Assembly (NCBI GenBank): GCA_007125455.1 | Contig: SLDE01000019.1 | Coordinates: forward strand, 1-56,590 | DNA: 56,590 bases | Source: Ectothiorhodospiraceae bacterium | GTDB lineage: Bacteria; Pseudomonadota; Gammaproteobacteria; Thiohalomonadales; Thiohalomonadaceae | Direction of reading: 5' to 3' | Shown here: in pieces, positions 8,932-17,600 of the stretch | Position numbering within the stretch: the first letter of the stretch is position 1 | How the letters are laid out: each line of letters opens with the position of its first letter | Translations under genes and position numbers: made by a program | The notes under the pieces: model-generated | The model's input: the letters and a program-made list of their open reading frames with translations, nothing else | Databases searched by the model: none | What the model was told of the DNA's origin: nothing

Positions 8932-10092
8932 ATGAAAGACAACCACTTGTTCACCTCCGAGTCGGTCTCCGAGGGCCATCCGGACAAAATGTCCGATCAG
9001 ATCTCCGATGCGATCCTCGATGCGATCCTGGCGCAGGATCCAGACGCCCGCGTCGCCTGCGAGACCTTGGTCAAGACCGGCATGGTCGTTCTGGCCGGTG
9101 AGATCACCACCCACGCCAATATCGACTATGAAAACATCGTACGTGAGGTGGTCAATGGGATCGGCTACACCAGCTCTGAGGTGGGCTTTGACGGGGCCAG
9201 CTGTGCGGTGCTCAATGCCCTGGGCAAGCAGTCACCGGACATTGCCATGGGCGTGGATCGCGAATCCCGCGAAAACCAGGGCGCCGGTGACCAGGGGCTG
9301 ATGTTTGGCTACGCCAGCAATGAAACCGATGTGCTGATGCCCGCCCCGATCACCTTTGCCCACCGCCTGGTTCAGCGCCAGGCCGAAGTGCGCAAGAACG
9401 GCGAGCTTTCCTGGCTGCGTCCCGATGCAAAAAGTCAGGTGACCTTCCAGTATGTTGACGGCAAACCGGTGGGGATCGATGCGGTGGTACTGTCTACACA
9501 GCACGACCCGTCCATCAGCCAGGAGACCCTGCGCGAGGCGGTGATGGAGGTGATCATCCAGCACGTACTGCCCAGCGACTGGCTCAACAAGGACACCAAG
9601 TTTCACATCAACCCGACCGGCCAGTTCATCATCGGTGGGCCGGTGGGAGATTGCGGCCTGACCGGGCGCAAGATCATCGTCGACACCTACGGCGGCATGG
9701 CGCGCCATGGCGGCGGCGCCTTCTCCGGCAAAGACCCCTCCAAGGTAGACCGCTCCGCCGCCTACGCCGGTCGCTATGTGGCCAAGAACATCGTCGCCGC
9801 CGGCCTTGCCGAACGCTGCGAGATCCAGGTCTCCTACGCTATCGGTGTGGCTGAGCCCACCTCGGTGAGTATCGAGACCTTCGGCACCGCCCACGTCGAC
9901 GAAACGCGCATCATCGAACTGGTGCGTGAACACTTCGACCTGCGCCCCTACGGCATCACCACCATGCTGGATCTGCTCAAGCCACGTTACCAGCCCACCG
10001 CCGCCTACGGCCACTTTGGCCGCGAAGAGCTGGACCTGCCCTGGGAACGCACCGACAAGGCCGAGCAGCTGCGCAGCGAGGCCGGACTTTAA
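8932..10092 (+). CDS. metK: S-adenosylmethionine synthetase
   Basis: Makes S-adenosylmethionine from methionine and ATP. The product from the ATG at 8932 is 386 residues, the usual length, and begins MKDNHLFTSESVSEGHPDK. It has the ATP hexapeptide-type motif GAGDQG and the phosphate loop GGGAFSGKDPSKVDRS. The frame is open upstream to 8827 but that extension has no family similarity. AAGGA lies 12 bases before the ATG, a slightly long spacing. Followed by ahcY and metF, it forms the activated methyl cycle. Confidence 0.96.
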   Translation: MKDNHLFTSESVSEGHPDKMSDQISDAILDAILAQDPDARVACETLVKTGMVVLAGEITTHANIDYENIVREVVNGIGYTSSEVGFDGASCAVLNALGKQSPDIAMGVDRESRENQGAGDQGLMFGYASNETDVLMPAPITFAHRLVQRQAEVRKNGELSWLRPDAKSQVTFQYVDGKPVGIDAVVLSTQHDPSISQETLREAVMEVIIQHVLPSDWLNKDTKFHINPTGQFIIGGPVGDCGLTGRKIIVDTYGGMARHGGGAFSGKDPSKVDRSAAYAGRYVAKNIVAAGLAERCEIQVSYAIGVAEPTSVSIETFGTAHVDETRIIELVREHFDLRPYGITTMLDLLKPRYQPTAAYGHFGREELDLPWERTDKAEQLRSEAGL

Positions 10093-10097
10093 AACCT

Positions 10098-10206
10098 TTC
10101 AACACAGAGTACACAGAGTTTCTTGTTAACGGCTCTTAGCGATAGATCGATAACCTGCCACAACAGACTATTATCCAACATCTTTCTCTGTGAACTCTGT
10201 GTTGAA
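10098..10206. repeat. Palindrome with tandem CACAGAG units between metK and ahcY
   Basis: The left arm (10098-10118) and right arm (10186-10206) are 21 bases each and complementary at 20 of 21. Within each arm CACAGAG occurs twice at a nine-base period (ACACAGAGT-ACACAGAGT). About 67 bases separate the arms. The element begins a few bases after the metK stop and ends 15 bases before the SAH riboswitch. Repeats with this CACAGAG look are known from many bacterial genomes; their function is not settled. Confidence 0.8.
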
Positions 10207-10221
10207 TAATTTTCCCCACCT

Positions 10222-10289
10222 CCCGAGGAGCGCTGCAGCGGCTTGTCCGTCAGGCTCGGGGGGTGGTAGCAACCTGATAACGGCGCTCC
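10222..10289 (+). ncRNA. S-adenosylhomocysteine (SAH) riboswitch
   Basis: The sequence matches the conserved ahcY-motif core. CCGAG at 10223-10227 can pair with CTCGG at 10255-10259 to form the pseudoknot. GAGCGC at 10228-10233 pairs with GCGCTC at 10283-10288 to form the closing stem. GCTGC, AGGCTCGG and AACGGCGCTC are all at the expected positions. It ends 22 bases before the ahcY ATG with GGAG between, consistent with the known ON-switch that raises ahcY expression when SAH accumulates. Class and downstream gene agree exactly. Confidence 0.93.
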
Positions 10290-10310
10290 AACGTAACCTA
10301 GGAGAAGTCC

Positions 10311-11717
10311 ATGTCTGCATTTACCGATTACAAGGTGGCCGACATCTCCCTGGCCGATTGGGGCCGCAAGGAGATCGCCATTGCCGAAACCGAGATGCCA
10401 GGGCTGATAGCCCTGCGCGAGGAGTTTGGCAGCAGCAAACCACTCAAGGGGGCACGCATCGTCGGCTCCCTCCATATGACCATCCAGACCGCCGTGCTGA
10501 TCGAGACCCTGATCGACCTGGGTGCCGAGGTACGCTGGGTTTCCTGTAATATCTTCTCCACCCAGGATCATGCCGCCGCTGCGATGGCCGCTGCCGGGAT
10601 CCCGGTCTATGCCTGGAAGGGGGAAACCATCGAAGAGTACTGGTGGTGTACCGAGCAGGCCTTTACCTGGCCTGATGGCCAAGGCCCCAACATGCTCCTT
10701 GATGACGGTGGTGACGCCACCCTGCTGCTGCACAAGGGTGTCGAGTTCGAAAAGGACGGGACGGTGCCCGAGCCGCAGGCCGGTGATAACGAAGAGTGGG
10801 TGGCGGTGCTGGGCGTACTCAAGCGCACCATGGCCAAAGACCCGACCTTCTGGACCCGCATGGCCAAGGAGATCCGCGGCGTGACCGAGGAGACCACCAC
10901 CGGGGTGCATCGCCTTTACCACATGGAAAAGGACGGCTCCCTGCTGTTCCCCGCGATGAACGTCAACGACTCGGTGACCAAATCCAAGTTCGACAACCTC
11001 TACGGCTGTCGTGAATCGCTGCTGGATGGCATCAAGCGTGCCACCGACGTGATGATCGCCGGCAAGATCGCCGTGGTGCTGGGCTATGGCGACGTGGGCA
11101 AGGGCTGTGCCCAGGCCTTCCGTGGCATGGGTGCTACCACACTGGTCACCGAGATCGATCCCATCTGCGCCCTGCAGGCCACCATGGAAGGCTACCGCGT
11201 AGTAACCATGGAAGAGGCCTGTAAAATGGGCGATATCTTTGTCACTACCACCGGTAACGTGAATGTCATCGACCACGATCACATGGTGGCGATGAAGGAT
11301 CAGGCCATCGTCTGCAACATTGGCCACTTCGACTCCGAGATCAATGTCGGCTCGCTGCGCCAATACCAGTGGGAGAACATCAAGCCACAGGTGGATCACA
11401 TCATCTTCCCCGATGGCAAGCGCATCATCCTGCTGGCCGAGGGGCGCCTGGTCAACCTGGGCTGTGCCACCGGCCATCCCAGCTTCGTGATGTCCGCCTC
11501 GTTCACCAACCAGGTGCTGGCGCAGATCGAGTTCTTCACCAAGCGTGATGACTACCAAAACAAGGTCTACGTGCTTCCCAAGCTGTTGGACGAGAAGGTT
11601 GCCCGCCTGCATCTGAAAAAGATCGGCGCCAACCTGACCGCCCTCACCCCGGAGCAGGCAGAGTACATCGACGTACCGGCAGAAGGCCCCTACAAGCCGG
11701 AGCATTATCGCTACTAA
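10311..11717 (+). CDS. ahcY: Adenosylhomocysteinase (SAH hydrolase)
   Basis: Hydrolyses S-adenosylhomocysteine to adenosine and homocysteine, removing the inhibitory by-product of methylation. The 468-residue product has the NAD-binding GYGDVGKGCAQAFRGMGA, the substrate-domain segment DHAAAAMA, and ends KPEHYRY as the family does. It includes the insertion of about 40 residues typical of many bacterial homologues. GGAG lies a few bases before the ATG, just beyond the SAH riboswitch, so expression is very probably ligand-controlled. The next gene is metF. Confidence 0.97.
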   Translation: MSAFTDYKVADISLADWGRKEIAIAETEMPGLIALREEFGSSKPLKGARIVGSLHMTIQTAVLIETLIDLGAEVRWVSCNIFSTQDHAAAAMAAAGIPVYAWKGETIEEYWWCTEQAFTWPDGQGPNMLLDDGGDATLLLHKGVEFEKDGTVPEPQAGDNEEWVAVLGVLKRTMAKDPTFWTRMAKEIRGVTEETTTGVHRLYHMEKDGSLLFPAMNVNDSVTKSKFDNLYGCRESLLDGIKRATDVMIAGKIAVVLGYGDVGKGCAQAFRGMGATTLVTEIDPICALQATMEGYRVVTMEEACKMGDIFVTTTGNVNVIDHDHMVAMKDQAIVCNIGHFDSEINVGSLRQYQWENIKPQVDHIIFPDGKRIILLAEGRLVNLGCATGHPSFVMSASFTNQVLAQIEFFTKRDDYQNKVYVLPKLLDEKVARLHLKKIGANLTALTPEQAEYIDVPAEGPYKPEHYRY

Positions 11718-11720
11718 CGG

Positions 11721-11792
11721 AGGTACGAGGTACGGGATACGAGGCATGGGTACGATTCAACTATCGTAGCCCGCACCTCGAACCTCGTACCT
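11721..11792. repeat. Tandem-heptamer palindrome between ahcY and metF
   Basis: The left arm reads AGGTACG-AGGTACG-GGATACG-AGGCATG-GGTACGAT. The right arm on the other strand reads AGGTACG-AGGTTCG-AGGTGCG-GGCTACGAT, with a short loop between. The left arm has one more 7-base unit, so the arms differ by a unit indel rather than by random change. The element starts just after the ahcY stop and ends nine bases before the metF start, occupying the place where a metF ribosome site would be. Confidence 0.85.
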
Positions 11793-11801
11793 GCATCTAT
11801 T

Positions 11802-12647
11802 ATGGAATCGCAAAAGCAACACCCCAAACAGTTTTCCCTCGAGTTCTTCCCGCCCAAGAGCGATGAAGGGCAGGCCAAGTTGGCCGAAACCCGCGCGCAA
11901 CTGGCCAAACTCAAGCCGCGTTATGTATCGGTAACCTTTGGTGCCGGTGGCTCCACCCAGGCTGGTACCGTCGAGACCGTGCGCAGCATGCTTGATGCCG
12001 GGCTGGATACCGCCCCCCACCTGAGCTGTATCGGCTCCAGCGAGGAAGAGATCCGCAGTCTGCTCAGTCAGTATCAAGCCATGGGCGTCAAGCGCATCGT
12101 GGCCCTGCGCGGTGACATGCCCTCGGGTATGCGTGAGGGCGGGGCCTTCACTTACGCCAACGAGCTGGTGAGCTTCATTCGTGCCGAAACCGGCGATCAC
12201 TTCCACATCGAGGTGGCAGCCTATCCTGAGTTCCACCCCCAGGCCCCCAGTGCTGAGGCCGATCTGGATAACTTTGCCCACAAGGTAGAGGCGGGGGCCA
12301 ACGCGGCGATCACCCAGTATTTCTACAGCGTAGACGCCTATTTGCGCTTTATTGAAGAGTGTGAAAAACGCGAGGTAGCGATCCCCATCGTGCCAGGGAT
12401 CATGCCGATCACCAACATCAAGCAACTGGCGCGCTTCTCGGCGATGTGCGGCGCGGAGATCCCGCGCTGGCTGCGCCTGCGCCTGGAGGCCTATGGTGAG
12501 GACACCCGCTCACTGCGCGCCTTTGGCCTGGATGTCACCAGCGAATTGTGCCGTCGCCTGCTTGAAGCCGGAGCCCCCGGTCTGCACTTCTATACCATGA
12601 ATCAGACCGAACCGACCCGCATCGTTTGGACCAACCTGGGGCTCTAG
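11802..12647 (+). CDS. metF: Methylenetetrahydrofolate reductase
   Basis: Flavin enzyme reducing 5,10-methylene-THF to 5-methyl-THF for methionine synthesis. The 281-residue product begins with SLEFFPPKS around residue 12, contains SVTFGAGGS and ALRGDMP, and has the usual bacterial length. No clear Shine-Dalgarno sequence precedes the ATG; the region upstream is the right arm of the palindrome at 11721-11792. It follows ahcY and probably shares its transcript unless the palindrome terminates. Confidence 0.95.
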   Translation: MESQKQHPKQFSLEFFPPKSDEGQAKLAETRAQLAKLKPRYVSVTFGAGGSTQAGTVETVRSMLDAGLDTAPHLSCIGSSEEEIRSLLSQYQAMGVKRIVALRGDMPSGMREGGAFTYANELVSFIRAETGDHFHIEVAAYPEFHPQAPSAEADLDNFAHKVEAGANAAITQYFYSVDAYLRFIEECEKREVAIPIVPGIMPITNIKQLARFSAMCGAEIPRWLRLRLEAYGEDTRSLRAFGLDVTSELCRRLLEAGAPGLHFYTMNQTEPTRIVWTNLGL

Positions 12648-12657
12648 CGGTACGCAC

Positions 12658-13389
12658 ATGGCCCGTATTCCACGCATCTATCACCCAGAGCCCTTACAGG
12701 GAAGCCGGGAGGTACAACTCAGCGAACAGGCCGCGCAGCACGTGGGGCGGGTATTACGTCTGGGGGTAGGGGCCGAGCTGATCCTGTTTGACGGCTTGGG
12801 TGGCGAATATACCGCCTGCCTGGTGGAGAGCAGCAGGCGCCATGTGCGTGCGAAATTGCTTGGATTCGTGGCGCGCGACAGTGAGTCGCCGCTATCCATC
12901 ACCCTGGCCCAGGGCGTCTCCAAGGGCGAGCGGATGGACTACACCCTGCAAAAGGCCGTGGAGTTGGGGGTCACACATATCGTGCCCCTTGATACCGAGC
13001 GCTCAGTCGTCAACCTCAAAGGTGAACGACGCGAAAAAAAGATGGCCCATTGGCAAGGGGTGATTATCAGTGCCTGCGAGCAATGCGGACGCAACACCAT
13101 TGCGCAATTATTGCCCTGGCAAAGCCTGGACGATTGGCTCGCATCCTCTGTGGATGGGGTAGGGTTACTGCTTGATCACCGGGCAGAGACTGGCCTTGAA
13201 GGCCTAAGCCCAGCCACGGCGCTGACCCTGCTGATTGGACCGGAGGGGGGGTTGTCAGGCAGCGAACGAACCCTTGCCTCAACCCGTGGCTACCAGGGCG
13301 TACGCCTCGGCCCGCGGGTATTGCGTACCGAGACCGCCGCCCTGACCGCCATCGCCATCCTGCAATCGCGCTGGGGCGATCTGGGCTAA
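12658..13389 (+). CDS. rsmE: 16S rRNA (uracil-1498-N3)-methyltransferase
   Basis: SAM-dependent SPOUT methyltransferase that modifies U1498 of 16S rRNA. The 243-residue product has an N-terminal PUA-like domain and the C-terminal knot motifs LLIGPEGGLS and RLGPRVLRTETAAL. It starts 11 bases after metF, giving an operon of three SAM-linked genes behind metK. Its stop codon overlaps by four bases the 3' end of the convergent cytochrome gene. Confidence 0.95.
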   Translation: MARIPRIYHPEPLQGSREVQLSEQAAQHVGRVLRLGVGAELILFDGLGGEYTACLVESSRRHVRAKLLGFVARDSESPLSITLAQGVSKGERMDYTLQKAVELGVTHIVPLDTERSVVNLKGERREKKMAHWQGVIISACEQCGRNTIAQLLPWQSLDDWLASSVDGVGLLLDHRAETGLEGLSPATALTLLIGPEGGLSGSERTLASTRGYQGVRLGPRVLRTETAALTAIAILQSRWGDLG

Positions 13390-14096
13390 CGCATCTGCGC
13401 GATAAAGTGCGCCACATTGCTGATGTCGGCATCGCTCAAGGAAGCCGTCACCTGCTCCATACTGGTGTCAGAGCGGCGACGATCTTCCGGGTCACCCGTG
13501 CGGTTGGCGTTGGCCCGATAGCGCTTCAAGGTAAGCTCCACATAGGCGATCTGCTGCCCTGCCAGCCGCGCGTAACCCAATTCGCCACGCCCAGTCTCAC
13601 CATGGCAACGCACACAGCTTTGCATGTAGAGTGATTCGCCCCGGCTCACGCGGGCCTGTTCATACTCGATGGGCTTAAGCGGCTGAGAGGTATAATAGAC
13701 CGCCAGGTTTACCTTGTCCTCGAAGCTAAACTCCCGGGTCAGCGCTTGCATCACGAAATTTCGCCTTGTGCCATCGGCAAAGTGGATCATTTGCTCTACC
13801 AGGTAGGCCGGTGTCTGCTCGGCCAGGTTTGGCATATCCGATTTTACGCTATTACCGTCCACCCCGTGACAGCTGGCGCACAGCAAGGAGCGATCCTGAC
13901 CTGCGCGGATGGCCTCCTGCTTGCGCTCGGGATCCTGCAGCACCTCATTGATCGCATCGATAAGCTGTTCGCGCTCATCCTGCAGGGTTTGTGCTTGCGC
14001 ACCAAATACCGCCGTACCCAACAACAGCACCGCTGCTGCCCTAGCTGCCAAGCTGTTTACTCTATGCATTACTCTCACTCTCATCTCCCCTGGCAT
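13386..14096 (-). CDS. Periplasmic di-haem cytochrome c (c4-like)
   Basis: Two CXXCH haem sites are visible, CASCH near residue 73 and CVRCH near residue 160, arranged as two tandem class I cytochrome domains as in cytochrome c4. A signal peptide with the hydrophobic core AAAVLLLGTAVFGAQA precedes them. The start is uncertain: the ATG at 14096 gives 236 residues, while the ATG at 14069 begins right before the signal sequence and also fits. Likely an electron carrier to a terminal oxidase. It lies past chpC on the same strand, only seven bases away, but a functional link with the pilus system is not implied. Confidence 0.85.
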   Translation of the reverse strand: MPGEMRVRVMHRVNSLAARAAAVLLLGTAVFGAQAQTLQDEREQLIDAINEVLQDPERKQEAIRAGQDRSLLCASCHGVDGNSVKSDMPNLAEQTPAYLVEQMIHFADGTRRNFVMQALTREFSFEDKVNLAVYYTSQPLKPIEYEQARVSRGESLYMQSCVRCHGETGRGELGYARLAGQQIAYVELTLKRYRANANRTGDPEDRRRSDTSMEQVTASLSDADISNVAHFIAQMR

Positions 14097-14103
14097 AAGC
14101 CCA

Positions 14104-14613
14104 TCATGCAGCGCTTACACCTAAATGTTCCAGCATCTTTTCCAACACATCAAGGTTGGGCACCACCACGGGTTCATCCAGATAGCGCACCCGCGCCAAC
14201 ACGACCGGCTCATTATCGCCGCCATCATCGTATTGCAGTTCGCTCTCGCCAGCGAGCACCAGGTGCGGGATCCCCATGATGGCCGTCGCAATGAACGGTA
14301 CCCGTCGATTGCCATTCAGTGTGTTGAGGATGACATAACGGCGCTGCGTGTCATCGCGCTGGCCAGATTCCTGAGACAATAAGCGTTCAAGAGAGACCAG
14401 TGGCACACTGCGTCCACGCCAGGACAGCATTCCCTCTACCCATGCCGGTAGTCCATCCATTTCCTCCAGGGGGCGAAAGTCAATCACCTCCGCCACGATG
14501 GTATTGGGTAGCAACATATCCAGCCCTGACGGCAAGGTCATGGCAAGACAACGCACCTTGGACTGCGACAACTCGCTTTCAGCACCCGCAGACTCGCTCG
14601 CAACCTGACTCAT
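14104..14613 (-). CDS. chpC: CheW-like adaptor ChpC
   Basis: A 169-residue protein with one CheW domain: LPNTIVAEVIDF, GLPAWVEGMLSWRGRSVPLV and a C-terminal MLEHLG helix. It follows chpA as chpC does in Pseudomonas, and the cluster has a second CheW protein (PilI) at the other end. It probably links an additional receptor to the ChpA kinase. A strong GGAGACAGG precedes the ATG. It lies 37 bases after chpA. Confidence 0.85.
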   Translation of the reverse strand: MSQVASESAGAESELSQSKVRCLAMTLPSGLDMLLPNTIVAEVIDFRPLEEMDGLPAWVEGMLSWRGRSVPLVSLERLLSQESGQRDDTQRRYVILNTLNGNRRVPFIATAIMGIPHLVLAGESELQYDDGGDNEPVVLARVRYLDEPVVVPNLDVLEKMLEHLGVSAA

Positions 14614-14650
14614 AACCTGTCTCCACCCACCTCAATTACAACACAGTAAA

Positions 14651-17600
14651 TCAATGCTTACCGATCAACTGCTCGATATTCTCCATCAGATCCACCTCGG
14701 TATAGGGTTTACCCATATAGGCATTGACGCCGATATCCATCGCACGCTGGCGATGTTTGTCGCCGGTACGCGAGGTGATCATGATGATCGGTACATCCTT
14801 GTATTTGTCTGAGTTGCGCATATGCGTGGCTAACTCGAAGCCATCCATGCGCGGCATCTCGATATCCAGCAACATCACATCCGGCACCACCTCTTCCAAT
14901 AGGGTAAGTGCATCCACACCATCCTTCGCCGTGACACAGCTGAGGTTGTGACGGGTCAGCAACCGCTCGGTGACCTTGCGCACGGTAATGGAATCGTCCA
15001 CGACCATCACCACCGGTTCGCGCTCTTCTGCCGCGCCGCCATCGAGCAACTGCTCCGGCCCCTCCTGCGCCGCCAGACCACGGCGGATCAGGGAGGGCAT
15101 ATCCAGAATGGGTGCCACGCTACCATCCGCTAGGATGGTCGCACCGGCCAGGTCGTTGAGCTGACTGAGCAGTGGCCCAAGCGATTTCACCACCACTTCA
15201 CGACTGCCGAGGAGGCTATCCACCGCCAGGGCGATACGCTGTTCACCACTTGAGGCAAGCAGTAGGGCCTGCTTACCGCTTTCACTGTGGATCACCCCCT
15301 GCCCCATACCAAGGACATGGGTCAGGTGCATCAGCTGATAATCATCGCCCAGCCACTGGTAGGTCGGGTTTTCACTGGCGAGCAGGTTTTCCAGTTCAGT
15401 CCCGCTGATCCGCTCGATGCTGCGGATCCCCATCAACGGAATCGCATAACTATCCTCAGCCACCTGCACCAACAGGGCACGACTGACCGAGAGGGTCAGC
15501 GGTAGTCGGATGGTAAAGGTGGTCCCCTTACCTGGCGTTGAATCAATATCCAGTACACCACCGAGCTGCTTGATCTCACTGCCAACCACATCCATACCGA
15601 CACCGCGACCAGAGATCTGGCTGAGTGAGTCGGCTGTGGAGAAACCGGACTGGAGGATGAAGCGGGCGATGTCGCGATCCGACAGCTTGGCATTGGGCTT
15701 CATCAAGCCACGCTCGATCGCCTTCTTGCGCACCGCGTCGATATGGATCCCGGCACCATCATCACTGACCCGCACCACGATCTCCGAACCCTCGCGGGAG
15801 AGGGCGATACGGATGTGGCCCTCTTCATCCTTGCCCGCCTGCGCACGGGTTTGACGATCTTCGATACCGTGGGCGAGTGAGTTGCGTAGCATGTGCTCCA
15901 GTGGTGCCATAAGGCGCTCAACCACGTTGCGATCCAGCTCAACCTCAACCCCGTCGAAGTCCAGACTGGCACGCTTGCCCAGTTCGGCAGCGGTTTGGCG
16001 CACCACACGACGCAGACGCGGGGCGTTTTCTACCAGCGGCACCATGCGTGTGTGGGTCAGGCTTTCTTGTAGTTCACTGTTCACTCGCGACTGCTGCAAC
16101 AGCAAGGTCTCGGTCTCACGGGTCAGACCAGTGAGCATATCCTCGATGCTGAGCAAGTCACTCAAGCTCTCCATCATTGAGCGGGAGAGTTGCTGCATAT
16201 TGGTGAAGCGGTCGAACTCCAGCGGGTCGAAGTCCTCATAACCGGCCTTCTGCGCCTCTTCACGGCTGGATTCGATCTGCGCCTCGTTCTCGATGTCAAA
16301 CTTGCGCACCTGCTCACGCAGGCGGGCGATGGTTTGGTCCATCTCACCGATGTTGCTGCGGAAGGTAGCGATCTGCTGTTCGACGCGCGAACGGTAGATA
16401 CTGACCTCACCGGCGTGATTAACCAACTCATCGAGCAGGTCGGCGCGCACGCGCACCATCTCATGCTGGATGCGTGGTGCGTGGCGCTTGTTAGCCGCCT
16501 GATCCAACTTTTCCGACGGTTTCGCTGTGGTCGCAGGGGCCTTTTCTTCCGGCTTTGCCTGCGCATCAGCCGCAGCTGCAGCCTTGTCATCAACTGGCTC
16601 TTGGGTCGGGGCGGTCTCGTCTTCCGGTGGCGCGGCGGGAACCAGGCCCTGCTGGGCCTTGGACATCTGGATCAGATCCTGGATATCGGCAATGACAAAC
16701 TGACCGTTTGCCTTTTCTTCCTGGTTTGCCACCTGACCAATGATCAGGCGCATCCGCTCAAGCGCCAAAGAGATAAGGTCGTTAGCCTTGCTCGATACCG
16801 GCACATAGCCATCACCGATGGCCGCGATCAGCGTCTGCAACACCGCGGCGATATCAACCAGCTCGGCTTGCTGCTGTTGCTCACAAGCGGCCAGCAACGC
16901 TTCACCAGCAGACAGCAAGGTATCGAACAACCCTTGATCATCGGCATCCAGCTGCCAATTGCTCAGGGCGTATTGCAGGTCGTCGACCGCACTGCTCAAG
17001 CTGCTGGTGGGCACCTGCTGCTCTACCGCCGCAGCGGTCTGCGGCTCGCTCGGCGGCTTCACCTCATCAGCAAAGAATGCCATCGCATCGTCGACCGGGT
17101 TACTGTCGCTGACCGCTGCCTCCTGCGCCGTTGCCGACTCGCTTTCCACGGCAGGCGGCTGGCTGTCGGCCGCCATCAGTTCCTCACCACTGGCAAGGGC
17201 ATCGATCTGGCGGATCAGGTCATCGCCGGTGGTCATCGGCTGACGATTGCGTACCTGCTCCAGCATCACCACTAAACGGTCGTGTGCCAACTGCAGCAGG
17301 TCCATCATCCGCGTGCTGCGCTCGATCAGGCCATCGTTCACCGCCTCAAAGGTGGTCTCCAGACTATGGCTCAGATCACCGATCGGCTTGATCTCGGCCA
17401 TGCGCGCCCCCCCCTTGAGGGTATGCAATTGCCGTTGCAGGGCATGCACCAATGACTGGTCACCCGGATTATTCACCCAGGCCTGCAAGGTCTCTTCACT
17501 GGCATCCAGGATCTCTACGCCCTCTTCCAGGAAGATCTCCAGCAGGTCCTCATCGTAGTCATCATCCAGCATCAGGCCATCGGTCGCTGGCGCCTCCGGG

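Noticed and set aside
10089..11747. A 552-codon open frame on the minus strand across ahcY
   Set aside because: It is the antisense shadow of ahcY, has no family-like sequence and would run through the SAH riboswitch and ahcY, both of which are certain.
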